A stretch of 64,000 bases of DNA from Sphaerolaimus hirsutus. Its lineage: Eukaryota; Nematoda; Chromadorea; Monhysterida; Sphaerolaimidae. The DNA lies in the NCBI GenBank assembly GCA_964036195.1, contig CAXIWS010000275.1, positions 98,260-162,259 on the forward strand. The letters are read 5' to 3'. The translations under genes were made by a program, and so were the position numbers. The notes below the pieces were generated by a model that worked only from the letters and a program-made list of their open reading frames with translations, was not told the origin of the DNA and did no database searches. Each line of letters begins with the position of its first letter. The first letter of the stretch is position 1. This document shows positions 32,061 to 42,546 of the stretch, in pieces.

Positions 32061-32423
32061 AGGGGAACGTGCCTAATGATGTTTTACTACCAGGACCTTG
32101 GATGAAGTGGCATGAGTGGGTGAAGATCACTCATTGAATGGTTCATCAACTGGATTAGGCAAATCAGAAACTGAAAATGATGACACATCGAACATGCAAA
32201 CTGGTAGTAAAACTTCAAATTATCAAAATTCCATTTTTGTCCACTTGAAGAAAACATCCACGGATAGAGAGAGAGTGGTGCATGTATTGAATGAAGTAAA
32301 ATCATACTTAAAATGAATACTTTGTTATGTTGAATGACCATTTTCATTGTGTTTGAATTGGATACCATATGCGAGTGTGATTTTATGTAGAGAATACGGT
32401 TGGTTGTCTCATTTCTGTTGAAC

Positions 32424-32600
32424 AGTGTTGTTAAAATACTGGTATTTTTGGAAAATGTAAATGTAAATCTTTTCCAAATCAAAAGTATAAATACTAATAT
32501 GTGAGGTATTTTTAAAATACCAAGGAGTACGTAACAAAACGTAAACGTGAAAAAATTAGAAATAAGTATTTGCCATTCTCTTTCGGAAAATACCATTATT
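32424..32600. repeat. CAG.GTTGTT element, one end only
   Basis: It resembles the left part of 25131-25871 but with AATGTA/ACGTAA units (AAATACTGGTATTTTTGG, then CAAGGAGTACG). No opposite end. Confidence 0.55.
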
Positions 32601-32637
32601 TTCACGTTTAGATGGGTAAATCGGAGGGGCAATTCTC

Positions 32638-32821
32638 CTGGAGACACATCCAGACCCTGTCAAAGGCTCTGTCGAATGTCAAATGTCATGTTATGTGTCA
32701 AAGTCATGTAGAATTGGTAACATACATTTGCCATTTTGCAGGAAATTTTACATGACTTTTGACACTTTGCATGACATTTGACATTTTACAGGGCTTTTAC
32801 AGGGTCCGGGAGTGGCACCAG
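32638..32821. repeat. Foldback MITE of the CTGG...CCAG type
   Basis: Starts CTGGAGACACATCCAGACCC and ends GGGTCCGGGAGTGGCACCAG. The arms are ATGTCAAA and TTTGACAC units. Confidence 0.65.
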
Positions 32822-32944
32822 AAGAATCTTGTAAGTCCTCTGTCGAATCATCTCCAAGTTCTGACTTTGTAGAGTCAAAAGCCGCTGTCAGAATCTTTCC
32901 GCCGCCGATTTCCAAAAATATTCAAAAACATCAAAAACAGTCTA

Positions 32945-33363
32945 CTGTCAGATATTTTACGTTTTTACTAATTTTATATTTTTTGTTTTTTCTTCCCAAT
33001 TATGCCACTCGTCGAATTTCTGTGGCAGAAAATTGGCGTTCACTGTCCAAGGCGTGAATGCGTGCTTAATTAATTAATGAGATAGTTTTTGAGGTACGGG
33101 GAGTTTACACACAATTCAGGAACAGTCACCAGAACCCCTTGAGGTCCTGGCAAGTTCCCGAGGATGGACACATCAACTTACCAGCCGTTTTGTATCTACC
33201 GACGATTTACTTTGGTTAATTGTTAGATTTAAATGAAAATAAATTAAAAAGCTCCAGTTAGCTTCAAGCAGTTAGTATGCTCCAGGGGGACCAAATTGGT
33301 TTGCATGGGAAGTTTATTTAGCTAATAATTGGAGTCAATTCACAGTCACACAAAATGAGTCGT
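32945..33363 (-). repeat. Diverged LTR fragment related to 10018-10445
   Basis: It aligns from the terminal TGTCAGATATTTTACG through GGTCCTGGCAAGTTCCCGAG and GGGGGACCAA to ATGAGTCGT, where the N gap begins. Identity is clearly lower than between LTR A and B. Either a solo LTR or the edge of a full element hidden in the gap. Confidence 0.8.
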
Positions 33364-33563
33364 NNNNNNNNNNNNNNNNNNNNNNNNNNNNNNNNNNNNN
33401 NNNNNNNNNNNNNNNNNNNNNNNNNNNNNNNNNNNNNNNNNNNNNNNNNNNNNNNNNNNNNNNNNNNNNNNNNNNNNNNNNNNNNNNNNNNNNNNNNNNN
33501 NNNNNNNNNNNNNNNNNNNNNNNNNNNNNNNNNNNNNNNNNNNNNNNNNNNNNNNNNNNNNNN
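33364..33563. other. Assembly gap (200 N)
   Basis: Exactly 200 N, probably a placeholder of unknown true length. It interrupts the LTR fragment. Confidence 0.99.
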
Positions 33564-33734
33564 AATTAGTGGAAATTATAAAAAAGTGAAATAATGACGT
33601 TTTTGCAAGCAAAAAAAAGTGGATGCAAACCCCCAGCGTCAATTTTTATGCCACTTTTTTCTGGCATCCAACAGTGTTTTGAGACCTTTATGAACAACTG
33701 TGAATGCCAGAAAAATGGCCAAAATCTGTATCCC

Positions 33735-33969
33735 CAGAACCCAATCCCGATCCCGGAAAAATGCCTATCCCAATCCCGATCCCGATCCCGTGACCCCAAT
33801 CCCGGCCAATCCCGATCCCGATCCCGATCCCGAAATCTCAAAAAACCAATCCCGATCCCGATCCCGATCCCGAAACCCCAATCCCGATCCCGATCCCGAT
33901 CCCGAAATCTCAAAAAGTGAATCCCGATCCCGATCCCGATCCCGAAAAGTCAATCCCGTTTGAACCCTA
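33735..33969. repeat. ATCCCG hexamer array
   Basis: Runs of CCCGATCCCGATCCCG separated by AAATCTCAAAAA spacers. The right end GTTTGAACCCTA resembles a hAT-type end (TAGGGTT inverted). The left end is not visible. The Arg-Asp and Pro-Ile ORFs here are translations of the array. Confidence 0.75.
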
Positions 33970-35183
33970 TATGTAAATGCGTGTTCTTTACTGGGAAGTT
34001 CGCGAAAATTTCTGACCAAATAATAACCCCCCCCCCCCCTCGAAATCGAAATACCCCACCCCCCCCCCCCCCTCAAAATTTCCACTCTGAAAAAATAAAC
34101 CCCCTGGGGGCAGGGTTGGCAAAATCTCAGAAAAGAATAAAAATAAAATAAAAATAAAATGAAAATTGAAGAATAAAATAAAATAAAATAAAATGGAAAA
34201 TTTCAAAATAAAAATAAAAATTGTATACAAATTCGAATTTTTGTAAAATTGTATACAAATTCATATTTTTGTAAAAAATTGTATAAAAATTCTTATTTTT
34301 TGTAAAAAAAATTTTCTGTTGTTTATAGTTCAACCTGTTCATTCGCGGAGCTGGGGCAGTCCCAACCCAAGCCATGAAAAGTGTCAAAATGTCATATGAA
34401 ATGGAATGGAAAGTGTAATTTTTCATGAAAATGTTAAGTAAAGTGTCAATTGTCATGACAAATATAAATTAAAATGGAAACTGTAATGCAAATTGTATCC
34501 AAATCTTATCTTTTGTATCCATATCTTATCTTTTGTATCCAAATCTTGTTTGTTTTTTGTAACCAAATCTTATGTGTACATTTTGATACAAAAACAAAAG
34601 ATTTGAATACCAAAATATAAGGTTTGGATACCAAAACATAAGATTCAGATACACAATTTACACTCTGCATGGCATTTGTCATGACAATTATACTTTGCTT
34701 GACCACTTGAGATGCCAATTGACTCTTTACTACATTTGTCATGACAATTGACACTTTGCATGATGTTCTACAAATGCGCCCAGCACACTCCAGTAATCCT
34801 TCTACTGAAAATGCAAACCATTCTTATCAATAATTGTAACTTAACACTTGCAACTAGCTTACAATACATACTGCATGCAACTTTTGCAAAGTAATGGAAA
34901 AATTTGTCACACGTTTTTCATATTTAGGTCTAATTATCACATTTTTCTGACCTTGCATGCAAGATTCTGATTTTTTGTAAAATTTCTGTAAAATTTTTGT
35001 AAAATTTTTGTAAAATGGTCCATTTTATTATTTTATTATTATTTTGGAATAAAATAAAATAAAATAAAATGAAACAAGAATAAAATTAAAATAAAATACA
35101 TTTTTATACAATTTTTATACAATTTGTATACAAATGATTTTTATAAAACCAACCCTGCCTGGGGGTATTTTGAGGAAATACGG
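33970..35183. repeat. CCGTATTTCC-type TA element split by a hAT-like element
   Basis: Left part 34000-34110 and right part 35158-35183 (GGGGGTATTTTGAGG, AATACGG, TA) would be one block if 34111-35157 and one CCTGGGGG were removed. The left terminus is not seen. Confidence 0.75.
34111..35157. mobile_element. hAT-like MITE, AAAATA units, 8-bp TSD cctggggg
   Basis: Ends are CAGGGTTGGCAAAATCTCAG and CCAACCCTG, with CCTGGGGG at 34103-34110 and 35158-35165. Both ends are AATAAAATAAA arrays. The centre holds GTCATGACAA and GTATCCAAATCTTAT units shared with 36690-37090 and 49970-50090. Confidence 0.93.
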
Positions 35184-35217
35184 TAAATAAAGTTGTGAAC
35201 AAAAACCTGAACTGCAG

Positions 35218-35407
35218 CTTGGAGCAAACAATTTTCCAGAAGGGATACTTCAATGGATCAATGTAGCGATGGAAAGGTAAGGATATGGTACAGATGGGTG
35301 TAAAAATTTGGAAATGTAGATATTTCAGATACTGGAAAATGGGAATCTGCAAAATGCAATACTGAAAAGCCAAATTTTGAGAGTGGATAGATGGTGTAAA
35401 TTGTGGC
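35218..35407 (+). pseudogene. 59-bp exon, 52-bp intron and short last exon (gene-family copy)
   Basis: The exon 35218-35276 lies between CTGCAG| and |GTAAGG and encodes LGANNF...INVAME plus two bases. A 52-bp intron ends in TTTCAG at 35328. The next exon is cut at 35408 by a 103-bp MITE. Upstream 229- and 92-bp exons are not present on this strand, so this is a partial copy. The aligned sequence at 19020-19223 lacks the MITE. Confidence 0.5.
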
Positions 35408-35510
35408 TAGGGTTGGGACGATATATCGTATCGATATCGAATATCGAGTTTCAGAAAAAAATATCGAATATCGAATATCGATATCGAAAAGTCATATCGT
35501 CCCAACCCTA
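35408..35510. mobile_element. 103-bp hAT-like MITE, ATCGAT/ATATCG units, 8-bp TSD attgtggc
   Basis: Ends are TAGGGTTGGGACGATAT and ATATCGTCCCAACCCTA, with ATTGTGGC at 35400-35407 and 35511-35518. Apart from its ends it is almost only ATATCGA units. The uninterrupted site exists at 19022-19036 (inverted). Confidence 0.96.
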
Positions 35511-35518
35511 ATTGTGGC

Positions 35519-35889
35519 TGACATAAAATGTATCTGTTGTCAATGTTGTGTAAGCACTCACAGCAAAAATGGGTGCGTGATGCATCATGAAGCATCATAA
35601 AGTGTCTTCACCATGACACTTCCCAACACTGTGAAGAGCTGCTTGGCACTTCCCAGCCCTTCACAAAATACATCATGAAGACACTTCCTATAGTAGACTT
35701 ACTGTTGGATTTGTGGTTGAGTGGTTATGGTTGGTTAGTACTTCATAGTGTTCTCTCGCTGGCTGCTATCACACAGCTATATTGAATCAGATATGGAAGC
35801 AGTTGCTCGTTTGGCTCAGTGCTCGTTCAGTGCTCGTTTGGCAGCGATCCAAAGTCAAATTTCTGGTGGAAAAAAGTCTTTATCCCTTA
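35519..35889. other. Unassigned
   Basis: Contains a short patch of CACTTCC/AGTGTCTTCA units (35595-35690). No gene recognised. Confidence 0.3.
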
Positions 35890-36139
35890 TATACTCCGGT
35901 TACTTTACACCCTGCACGCGTGGTTCCCACTGGAAGTGTGCCAATGATGGTTAACGCTTCCGAGTTTCATAAAAAGATGACAAAATTGATTGTTGTTATA
36001 ATGTTATTCATTAACATATTCACATCGATGAATTTTTTTCATATTTTTACGGAAATCGCATGATTTAATAATCATTGGCACGCTTCCAACACGAGACATA
36101 AATCAATGCGAGGGCAGAGTATCACGTACACCGAGTATA
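35890..36139. repeat. MITE, TATACTC ends (copy 2)
   Basis: Starts TATACTCCGGTTACTTTACA and ends ACACCGAGTATA. Aligns with 18432-18669. Confidence 0.8.
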
Positions 36140-36177
36140 CTAAAACGTTAAAACAAAGAAGAAAACATGGTGAAACA

Positions 36178-36294
36178 ATGAAAAAGACTGCGATGCAATG
36201 TAAAAAACAATGCACTGCTCAAATATTTATCACTTTGCCAATTTGTATTCAAAATGGTATGCGCAGTGGACTTGATACTCTGCACTCACATTGA
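36178..36294 (+). CDS. Short repeated coding-like block, copy 2
   Basis: 39-codon frame from ATG to TGA. It contains QCTAQIFITL..CIQNG and SGLDTL, in frame with the block at 26749-26859. Unknown function; may be an exon. A longer in-frame ATG exists at 36106 inside the MITE. Confidence 0.35.
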   Translation: MKKTAMQCKKQCTAQIFITLPICIQNGMRSGLDTLHSH

Positions 36295-36359
36295 TTTCGC
36301 ATCATGTTCAAAATCCTCTGCCGTCAAAAATCCAAAAATTCAAAATCCTCTGACGAAAT

Positions 36360-37398
36360 GTTGGCACCATGCAAAATTTTTATGAAATTTGATTCTATTT
36401 TTATTTTATTCTTGTTTTATTTTATTTTATTCCCAAAAGTCATTAATAAAATAAAATGACACATTTTACAAAAGTTGTACAAAAATTTCACAAAAAAATC
36501 AGAATCATGCATGCAAGGCCAAAAAAATGTTAATTAGACCTATACATGAAAAACATGTGACAAATTTTTCCCTTACTTTTCAAAAGTTGCATGCAGTATG
36601 TATTGTTAGCTAGCTGCAAGTGTAAAGTTACAATTATTGATAAGAATGGTTTGCATTTTCAGTAGAAGGACTAGTGGAGTGTACTGGGCACATTTGTAAA
36701 ATGTAATGCAATTTGTCAATTGTCATGACAAATGTAAAGTAAAGTGTCAATTGTCATGCAAAATGTCACGTGTCATGTCAAATTTCAAGCAAAGCGGCAA
36801 TTGTCATGACAGATGTCATACAAAGTGTAAATTGTGTATCCCAATCTTGTGTTTTTGTATCCATAGTATGTTTTGTATCCAAATCTTATGTTTTTTTTGT
36901 ATCCAAATGTTCACATAAGATTTGGATTCAACAACAACATCATTTGGATACAAAACATAAGATTTAGATATAAAACATAAGATTTGGACACAATGTGCTT
37001 GACAATTGATACTTTATTTTTAACATGTCATGACAATTTACACTTTACTTTACATTTGTCATGACAATTGACACTTTGCATGACATTTTACATGACATTT
37101 GACACTTTACACTTGGGACTGCTCCCAGATCCATGAATAAACAGGTATAAACTCAAGCAAAGAAATAAAATTTTACAAAAAATTTGAATTTTTATACAAT
37201 TTTACAAAAATATGAATTTTTATACAATTTTACAAAAATATGAATTTTTATACAATTTTACAAATTTTTTACAAAAATTCGAATTTTTATACAATTTTTT
37301 TTTTATTCTTAAATTTTCCAGTTTATTTTATTTTATTCTTGAGTATTCCATTTTATTTTTATTGTATTTTAATTTTTTCTGAGATTTTGCCAACCCTG
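36360..37398. repeat. hAT-like AAAATA element, left end missing
   Basis: The right end TGAGATTTTGCCAACCCTG matches 34111-35157 inverted, with TTTATTTTATTTT arrays near both sides and the same TTTGTATCCAAATCTTAT centre. No left CAGGGTTGG or duplication found. Confidence 0.75.
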
Positions 37399-37656
37399 CT
37401 CTTGAATAATCCCAACCCAAATGTCAAATGTCCCAAATGGCAAGTAAAAATTATCACTGATACACTCGGCGGACATCACACTTTAGTATGGATGGAAACC
37501 TACCATAACCCATCTGAATAATGAATCAAAAATAAAACAGGCTTTTCATCATATATTCCGTTTTCACTATATAATAATTTTCTACGAAATTTATCACAAG
37601 ATTTTATTCATCAAATGATGGTAGCCTTCTGCGGATACATTGCGGTCCGCCGAATA

Positions 37657-38549
37657 CCGTATTTCCTCAAAATACCCCCCGGGGGGTGATTGCTCCCGAG
37701 GGGGGGGGGTAAACGAGGGGGGGGTATTTCGAGGGGGTGGGGGTTATTATTTCGCAAGAACTTTTTTGAAATCCTAGTACAAAATTGTTGTTTGTGATGT
37801 GCGCTGGTGTAGAAAAACGCATCAATAACTGACATGTATAGACTCCTGTAGACTAACAGTGGTACGTAGATGGTATACTTGGGAGACTTTATGCCGTACA
37901 TTTTTCGCGAGGAAACAGTCCATCGGTGTGAATCGTCATTTTTTTTGCCGCTGTCCAACTCGTTCTGGTGTGAAAAACAAAATCGAAAATCTGCGTACCT
38001 AATGAAATGTTCGGCCGCGCTCAAACTCGTTCTGATGGAAAGTACGAAATTTTTCCTGACTGTCAAGGTCATATAAGAAACGTTTAGCAGAACAGTGTTA
38101 AAGACTGCGATAAGTTCCGCTGAAGATAAATAGAATATTTCTGGCTCCAGAAACGCGACATATTTACTTCAAAATAGTATGGTTGGACAGCATACAAACG
38201 AATCTATTATTTTCTAAATTTTCTTGTGAAAGATGGGTCCTTAAACTTTTCAGTTTGACATAGATATTTGATTTTGAAAAAAACCGTACATAAATATTAT
38301 CTATTGGTAGAGTATCATGTCTGCCGAGTATATAAACGCTGTTCTAACGTGATTCCGACATTGTTTTAACGTGTGTTCTGCACTACGCAGAACACAAACT
38401 GCAGTCTTCGTCATGTACGTTCTCTTTACACTCAATTTGGGGGGGGGTTTCGAGGGGGGGGGGGTGATTGTTTCATAGTGGTCTCGAGAGGGGGGGGGGT
38501 CAAACGAGGGGGGGGGTATTTCGAGGGGGGGTATTTCGAGGAAATACGG
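37657..38549. repeat. CCGTATTTCC-type TA element(s)
   Basis: From TA|CCGTATTTCC to AATACGG|TA. Its length and two internal G-rich blocks suggest one element inserted in another. A fragment with GAGTATCATGTCTGCCGAG (38310) is TATACTC-type debris. Confidence 0.75.
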
Positions 38550-38616
38550 TATACAAGTTTAAAGTAACTTGGCACAGCATGAAAGCAGCCACACTGCAAC
38601 CAATTTACCATTTCAG

Positions 38617-38867
38617 GACCAATCACACTGAAATTCACCTGTGAAAATGGAGTATATACTTCCCATGGGCAGTACAAAGAACACAACCTGCATGCGCCCA
38701 GCGACGCGCACAGGAGGCACCTGTGCATGGACCACTGCAAGCAGAGCTACTACTGCTACTCATTCGTACTCAAGGCTGCAACGTGCACTTTGCTGGCTAA
38801 ACATGCCAATCTGCACAAGGAAACACTTGTACCTGATAATGGAGCTGTACTGTGCTTTGTGGAGTGA
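38617..38867 (+). CDS. Cys-rich terminal exon, PAN/Apple-like (copy 1)
   Basis: The acceptor ACCATTTCAG| opens a phase-1 exon of 251 bp ending in TGA. It has no ATG, so simple ORF calling misses it. It encodes 82 complete codons with six Cys, in a FTCENG...HLCMDHCKQSYYCYSF...ATCTLL pattern that recalls the Cys spacing of PAN/Apple modules. The copy at 53075-53325 has the same length, acceptor and stop. AATAAA at 39144-39149 could end the message. The upstream exon is not identified. It starts in the phase in which the 229-bp exon ends, but none lies upstream on this strand. The domain call is tentative. Confidence 0.6.
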
Positions 38868-39240
38868 TTCATTCCATACAATTATAAAAATTCATGAAGT
38901 TTCATAAAATTTCATGAAAATATTATCATTTAAAGAATATATGTTTGGTACTGCAATGTGACAAGTGAAACAATGAAAAGTATCTGGTGAATTTTCAACT
39001 GTCCAACATCAGACGACCTGCTCAGAATGGGCTGTACTTTTAATTAATGTACTTTGTCCATTGTACTTTTAAATTATTACAATCTTTAAGCAGGGATTAC
39101 AGCTCAGCGGTGTTTGGCGTTAAATGATGATGTAACATTTTGTAATAAATGTGTTGACCATACAAAGTTGTTTAGAGTTGTTTAGTGGACAATTTGTGTG
39201 TTCAATGTGTTTTTCAAAGGATTTGTAGGTTTACACCAAG
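38868..39240 (+). other. Probable 3' UTR of the Cys-rich exon
   Basis: AT-rich sequence after the TGA with repeated TTTCATGAA/ATTTCATAAAA patches and AATAAA at 39144-39149. No other feature. Confidence 0.35.
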
Positions 39241-39273
39241 CGCCAAAAGCGCCATGGCACTTTTACATCACTA
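39241..39273. repeat. GGCGCC element, right end fragment
   Basis: AAGCGCCAAAAGCGCC leading to TTTACATCACTA, a hAT-like end joined directly to the 229-bp exon copy. Confidence 0.55.
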
Positions 39274-39278
39274 GTCAC

Positions 39279-39507
39279 CTGTATCCTTAACTGCCGGAAT
39301 CCAATACATAGTTGTTTCAGCAATAAACCAACAGAATCCACGCTTGTATATGACTCCAGCAAACACATCCCAGCTTTCAAATTGAAATGGGGGGCAATTT
39401 ATGGCAGCACATTGGTGCAAATCATTTACAATGAATAACCAACTAAAAAGTACAGGTTTAGAAATAATCATAATGTACATCAAATTGAATTTTGTAGACT
39501 CTGTCAC
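39279..39507 (-). CDS. 229-bp exon of repeated gene family (second copy)
   Basis: Identical length, acceptor (CTGACCAG|) and phases to 24249-24477, with GATACAG|GTGAC at the donor. A GGCGCC-type element end lies five bases into the following intron. Only a handful of residues differ. No 92- or 59-bp exon follows on the minus strand within 15 kb, so this copy is isolated or its partners were moved. Function unknown. Confidence 0.55.
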
Positions 39508-39880
39508 CTGGTCAGAAAATAGTAACTGTATTACTTCCAATATAAGGTATACCTTACATTGATTTCGTCAGCTTTTTACTGAAACTCCTTATACCTTTTA
39601 TCAGAGGATACCTTATCAGAGGATACCAGCGTAGCATATAGTATTTTTAACTAACGTAAAATATAAAGAAGTCAGCCAATGCAGGCAAGCAGACAAAAAA
39701 ATGAATCGACATGTGTATTACCGTATTTCCTCGAAATACCCCCGGGGTTTTTTTCAGAGTGGAAATTTTGAGGGAGGTATTTCGAGGGGGGGGGGCTTAT
39801 TCGAGGGGGGGTTTATTATTTCGTCAGAAATATTCGTGAAATTGGTACGAAAGATAACGTCAAAACGTGCCCAAAAGGGG

Positions 39881-40128
39881 TATACTCGACGGACATGATA
39901 CTCTGCCCTCGCACTGATTTATGTCTCGTGTTGGAAGCATGCCAATGATTATTAAATCATACGATTTCCGTAAAAAATGAAAAAATTCATCGATGTAAAT
40001 ATGTTTATGAATAACATAATAACTGCAATCAGTTTTGTCATCTGTTTATGAAACTCGCCCGCGTTTACCATCGTTGGCACACATCCAGCGGAAACCACGC
40101 GGGAAAGGTGTAAAGTAACCGGAGTATA
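39881..40128. repeat. MITE, TATACTC ends (copy 3, inverted)
   Basis: Begins TATACTCGACGG and ends GTAACCGGAGTATA. Reverse complement of copies 1 and 2. Confidence 0.8.
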
Positions 40129-40323
40129 ATACGTGTGACGAAATAGGATACCTATATGTGTTCATATAAACGTCATCGCTACTCACACTGGGTATATGTG
40201 TAGCTGTGGTGCGAACCGGCAGCAATAAATACATCATGTACGTTGCATACATGATGTACATCATTTCAGAGGGGGGTATTTCGAGGGGGGGTTATTTTTT
40301 TCCTAGCTCGAAAACACCTGGGG

Positions 40324-41349
40324 CCAGATTTAATTCTCCCTACAGATTTGTAGGGTAGGGCGTACGCCCGATAGATTCTTTAGAGTTCAGCCGCATCGAC
40401 GCACATGCACCGAGAGCAAGGCGGTTTGTAAAATATACGAAACCATCCCTTAAGGTCGCCGATATTGCAATATGACGTATATCACTTCGATTTTGGCACG
40501 GAAATCACGATTTCGTCATTTCTTGGCCGTCTGCCAATTCGTTTTTTTTTATTTTGTCGGGCGGGTTGCTCGCATAAGTCGCGCTTTTGTACGCTCGTGC
40601 ATGCATTTCTTTCTTGTCGCTGCCCTCATGGTTTCGGTTGCAGACTGAACACTAAAAAAGTGACCACCTGATTACACAAAAGCGCGACTTATGCGAGTAA
40701 CCCGCCCGACAAAATAAAATAAAAAGCGAAATCATGATTTCCGTGCCAAAATCGAAGCGATATACGTCATATTGCAATATCGGTGACCTTTATGCTGCGA
40801 TTACAGCTCAAGCGTAAAATTGACCAGGCGTAAAATTGATTTTGGGCGTAAAATTAATTACAGATGAATGGATAAAGATACGACATTGTTATTTCAGTCA
40901 AAGAAAGCTTAGATGCAGACGTTTCTTGTGTCCAAAGCTCATGAGTTTATTTTAATGTTACTGGGAGTTATGAATTTTAGCACAATTTGTCAATTATGCG
41001 CTGTAAGTGGCGTAAAATTAGGGCATAAAATTATAAACATTTGCGCCAAAATTCATAACTTCTAGTGCAATTAAAATAAACTGATGAGCTTTGGACACAA
41101 GCGACATCTGCATGTGCGCTTTCTTTGACTGAAATTACAATGCCATATCTTTATCCATTCACCTGTAATTAATTTTACGCCCAAAAATCAATTTTACGCT
41201 GGTCAATTTTACGCCCGAGCTGTAATCGCAGCATAAGGGATAGTTTTGTGTATTTTACGAACCGCCTTGCTCTCGTTGCATGTGCGTCGATGCGCCTAAA
41301 CTTTAAAAAATCTGTCGGGCATACACCCTACCCTACAAATTAAATCTGG
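40324..41349. mobile_element. CCAGATTTAATT-ended element
   Basis: The left arm (CAGATTTAATTCTCCCTACA, then TCGACGCACATGCACCGAGA and further) is inverted at the right end. The relative 61703-62302 lacks the 40791-41235 insertion. It sits at the CCTGG centre of the TA element. Confidence 0.8.
40791..41235. mobile_element. Full-length foldback element, GCGTAAAATT units
   Basis: The two halves are reverse complements over about 210 bases at roughly 90% identity by eye. They start TATGCTGCGATTACAGCTC and carry three GGCGTAAAATT-type units each. Its empty site (CCTTAAGGGA) is seen at 62169-62180. Confidence 0.85.
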
Positions 41350-41672
41350 CCCCTGGGGGTATTTCGAGGGGGGCGGGGGGTTAATTCAAGGGAGGGGGGC
41401 ATTTCGAGGAAATACGGTATCTGTTTTGCAAAAACTGTCGCTGTCGGAAAGTGAATTAATTGTGATTAACTGTGATTTAACATTTTATGAATTATTCATG
41501 TAGGCAGATCATTTGGACTTTGTAATTTGGATGATTGATAGTCAGCCATTGGCACGTGAATATTAATCAAAATGTCAAAAAGTATCCAATAGGCAATAAG
41601 CACGAATGCACCAGTGCGGCGCCCTGTCGTCAGTGGCATTGTCATGGTACCACCGACTGCTGTTGTATACAC

Positions 41673-42294
41673 CAGAGTTGTTAAAATACCGGTATTTTTG
41701 GAAAGCGTAAGCGTAAGCGTAAATACACTTTGCAAATTTTGAGTATGGATACTCAAAGCGTAAGGTATTTTTAAAAGGCTATTTACACAGGTCCCGGCCG
41801 GGGACCGGGACCTGTGTAAATAGCCTTTTTAAAAGACCTGGGAAAGCGTAAAAAAGTGTAAGCGTAAATTTTTTTTAACAGTCTTTGTTCAGAGGATTCT
41901 TACAAAATCAGGCTCCCAGCGAAATTTTTTTGACACCCACTTGGTAGTTTGCCCTTAGATTCATTCAATTCATTGGCAATTCATCGGCAGAAACACTAAG
42001 TCATTGCCGCAGGCAGAGTTCACAAAGGCAGAAGCATTGCCACTATTTCCAGTGCATTATTGCGCACACGCAGTCACTTTTTTTGGTACGCAGTATTTTT
42101 GGTACCTACTTCTTCAAAACCGTAAAACCGTACCGTGTGAAAACCTTTTTTACGCTTTTAGTACCCGGGTAATTCGGCCGGGAAAGCGTAATAAAGCGTA
42201 CAGGTATTTTATGAAAGCGTAAGCGTAAGCGTAAGTATAAATACCCATTTACCCGGGTATTTCGGGTAAGCGTAAATACGCTTTCGCAACTCTG
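41673..42294. mobile_element. hAT-like MITE, AGCGTA units, 8-bp TSD gtatacac
   Basis: CAGAGTTGTT to CGCAACTCTG, with GTATACAC at 41665-41672 and 42295-42302. Same family and orientation as 25131-25871. A 49-bp palindrome is nested at 41777-41825. Confidence 0.95.
41777..41825. mobile_element. 49-bp perfect-ended palindrome, 9-bp TSD tttttaaaa
   Basis: GGCTATTTACACAGGTCCCG facing its own inverse, with TTTTTAAAA at 41768-41776 and 41826-41834. It is a minimal relative of 48096-48886. A 9-bp duplication and GG ends fit Mutator-like elements. Confidence 0.8.
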
Positions 42295-42302
42295 GTATAC
42301 AC

Positions 42303-42546
42303 ATCAGTTTCTACAGAACCTCATTAGTGCACTTGTAGAGGGACACCTATATGTTTTAATGAAACACACCGAGTGATGGAAAAGGCGTTTGGTGCTATTT
42401 TGCAGTGGCGTAATTGGCGCTTGGTGCCACATCCACAAAAAGCGTCATGGCGCTTTTGGCGTGCAAGTTTGTCACGCAGGTAGTGGTGGAATGACGCCAT
42501 GGGCGCTGGTGCTATGTAAGGGCGCCAAAAGATAATGTCCCATGAC
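42303..42546. repeat. Degenerate GGCGCC-type element (left part)
   Basis: GAGTGATGGAAAAGGCG followed by GGTGC and GGCGC units, continuing after the hAT-like insertion at 43171-43320. Diverged. Confidence 0.45.

Larger units (their letters stand above)
39721..41417. repeat. CCGTATTTCC-type TA element carrying two further elements
   Basis: Left end TA|CCGTATTTCC, right end AATACGG|TA. It contains the TATACTC MITE 39881-40128 and the CCAGATTTAATT element 40324-41349. Confidence 0.75.

Noticed and set aside
33346-33642. ORFs made mostly of X
   Set aside because: They span the N gap.
33566-33963. Arg-Asp and Pro-Ile repeat ORFs
   Set aside because: Translation of the ATCCCG array.
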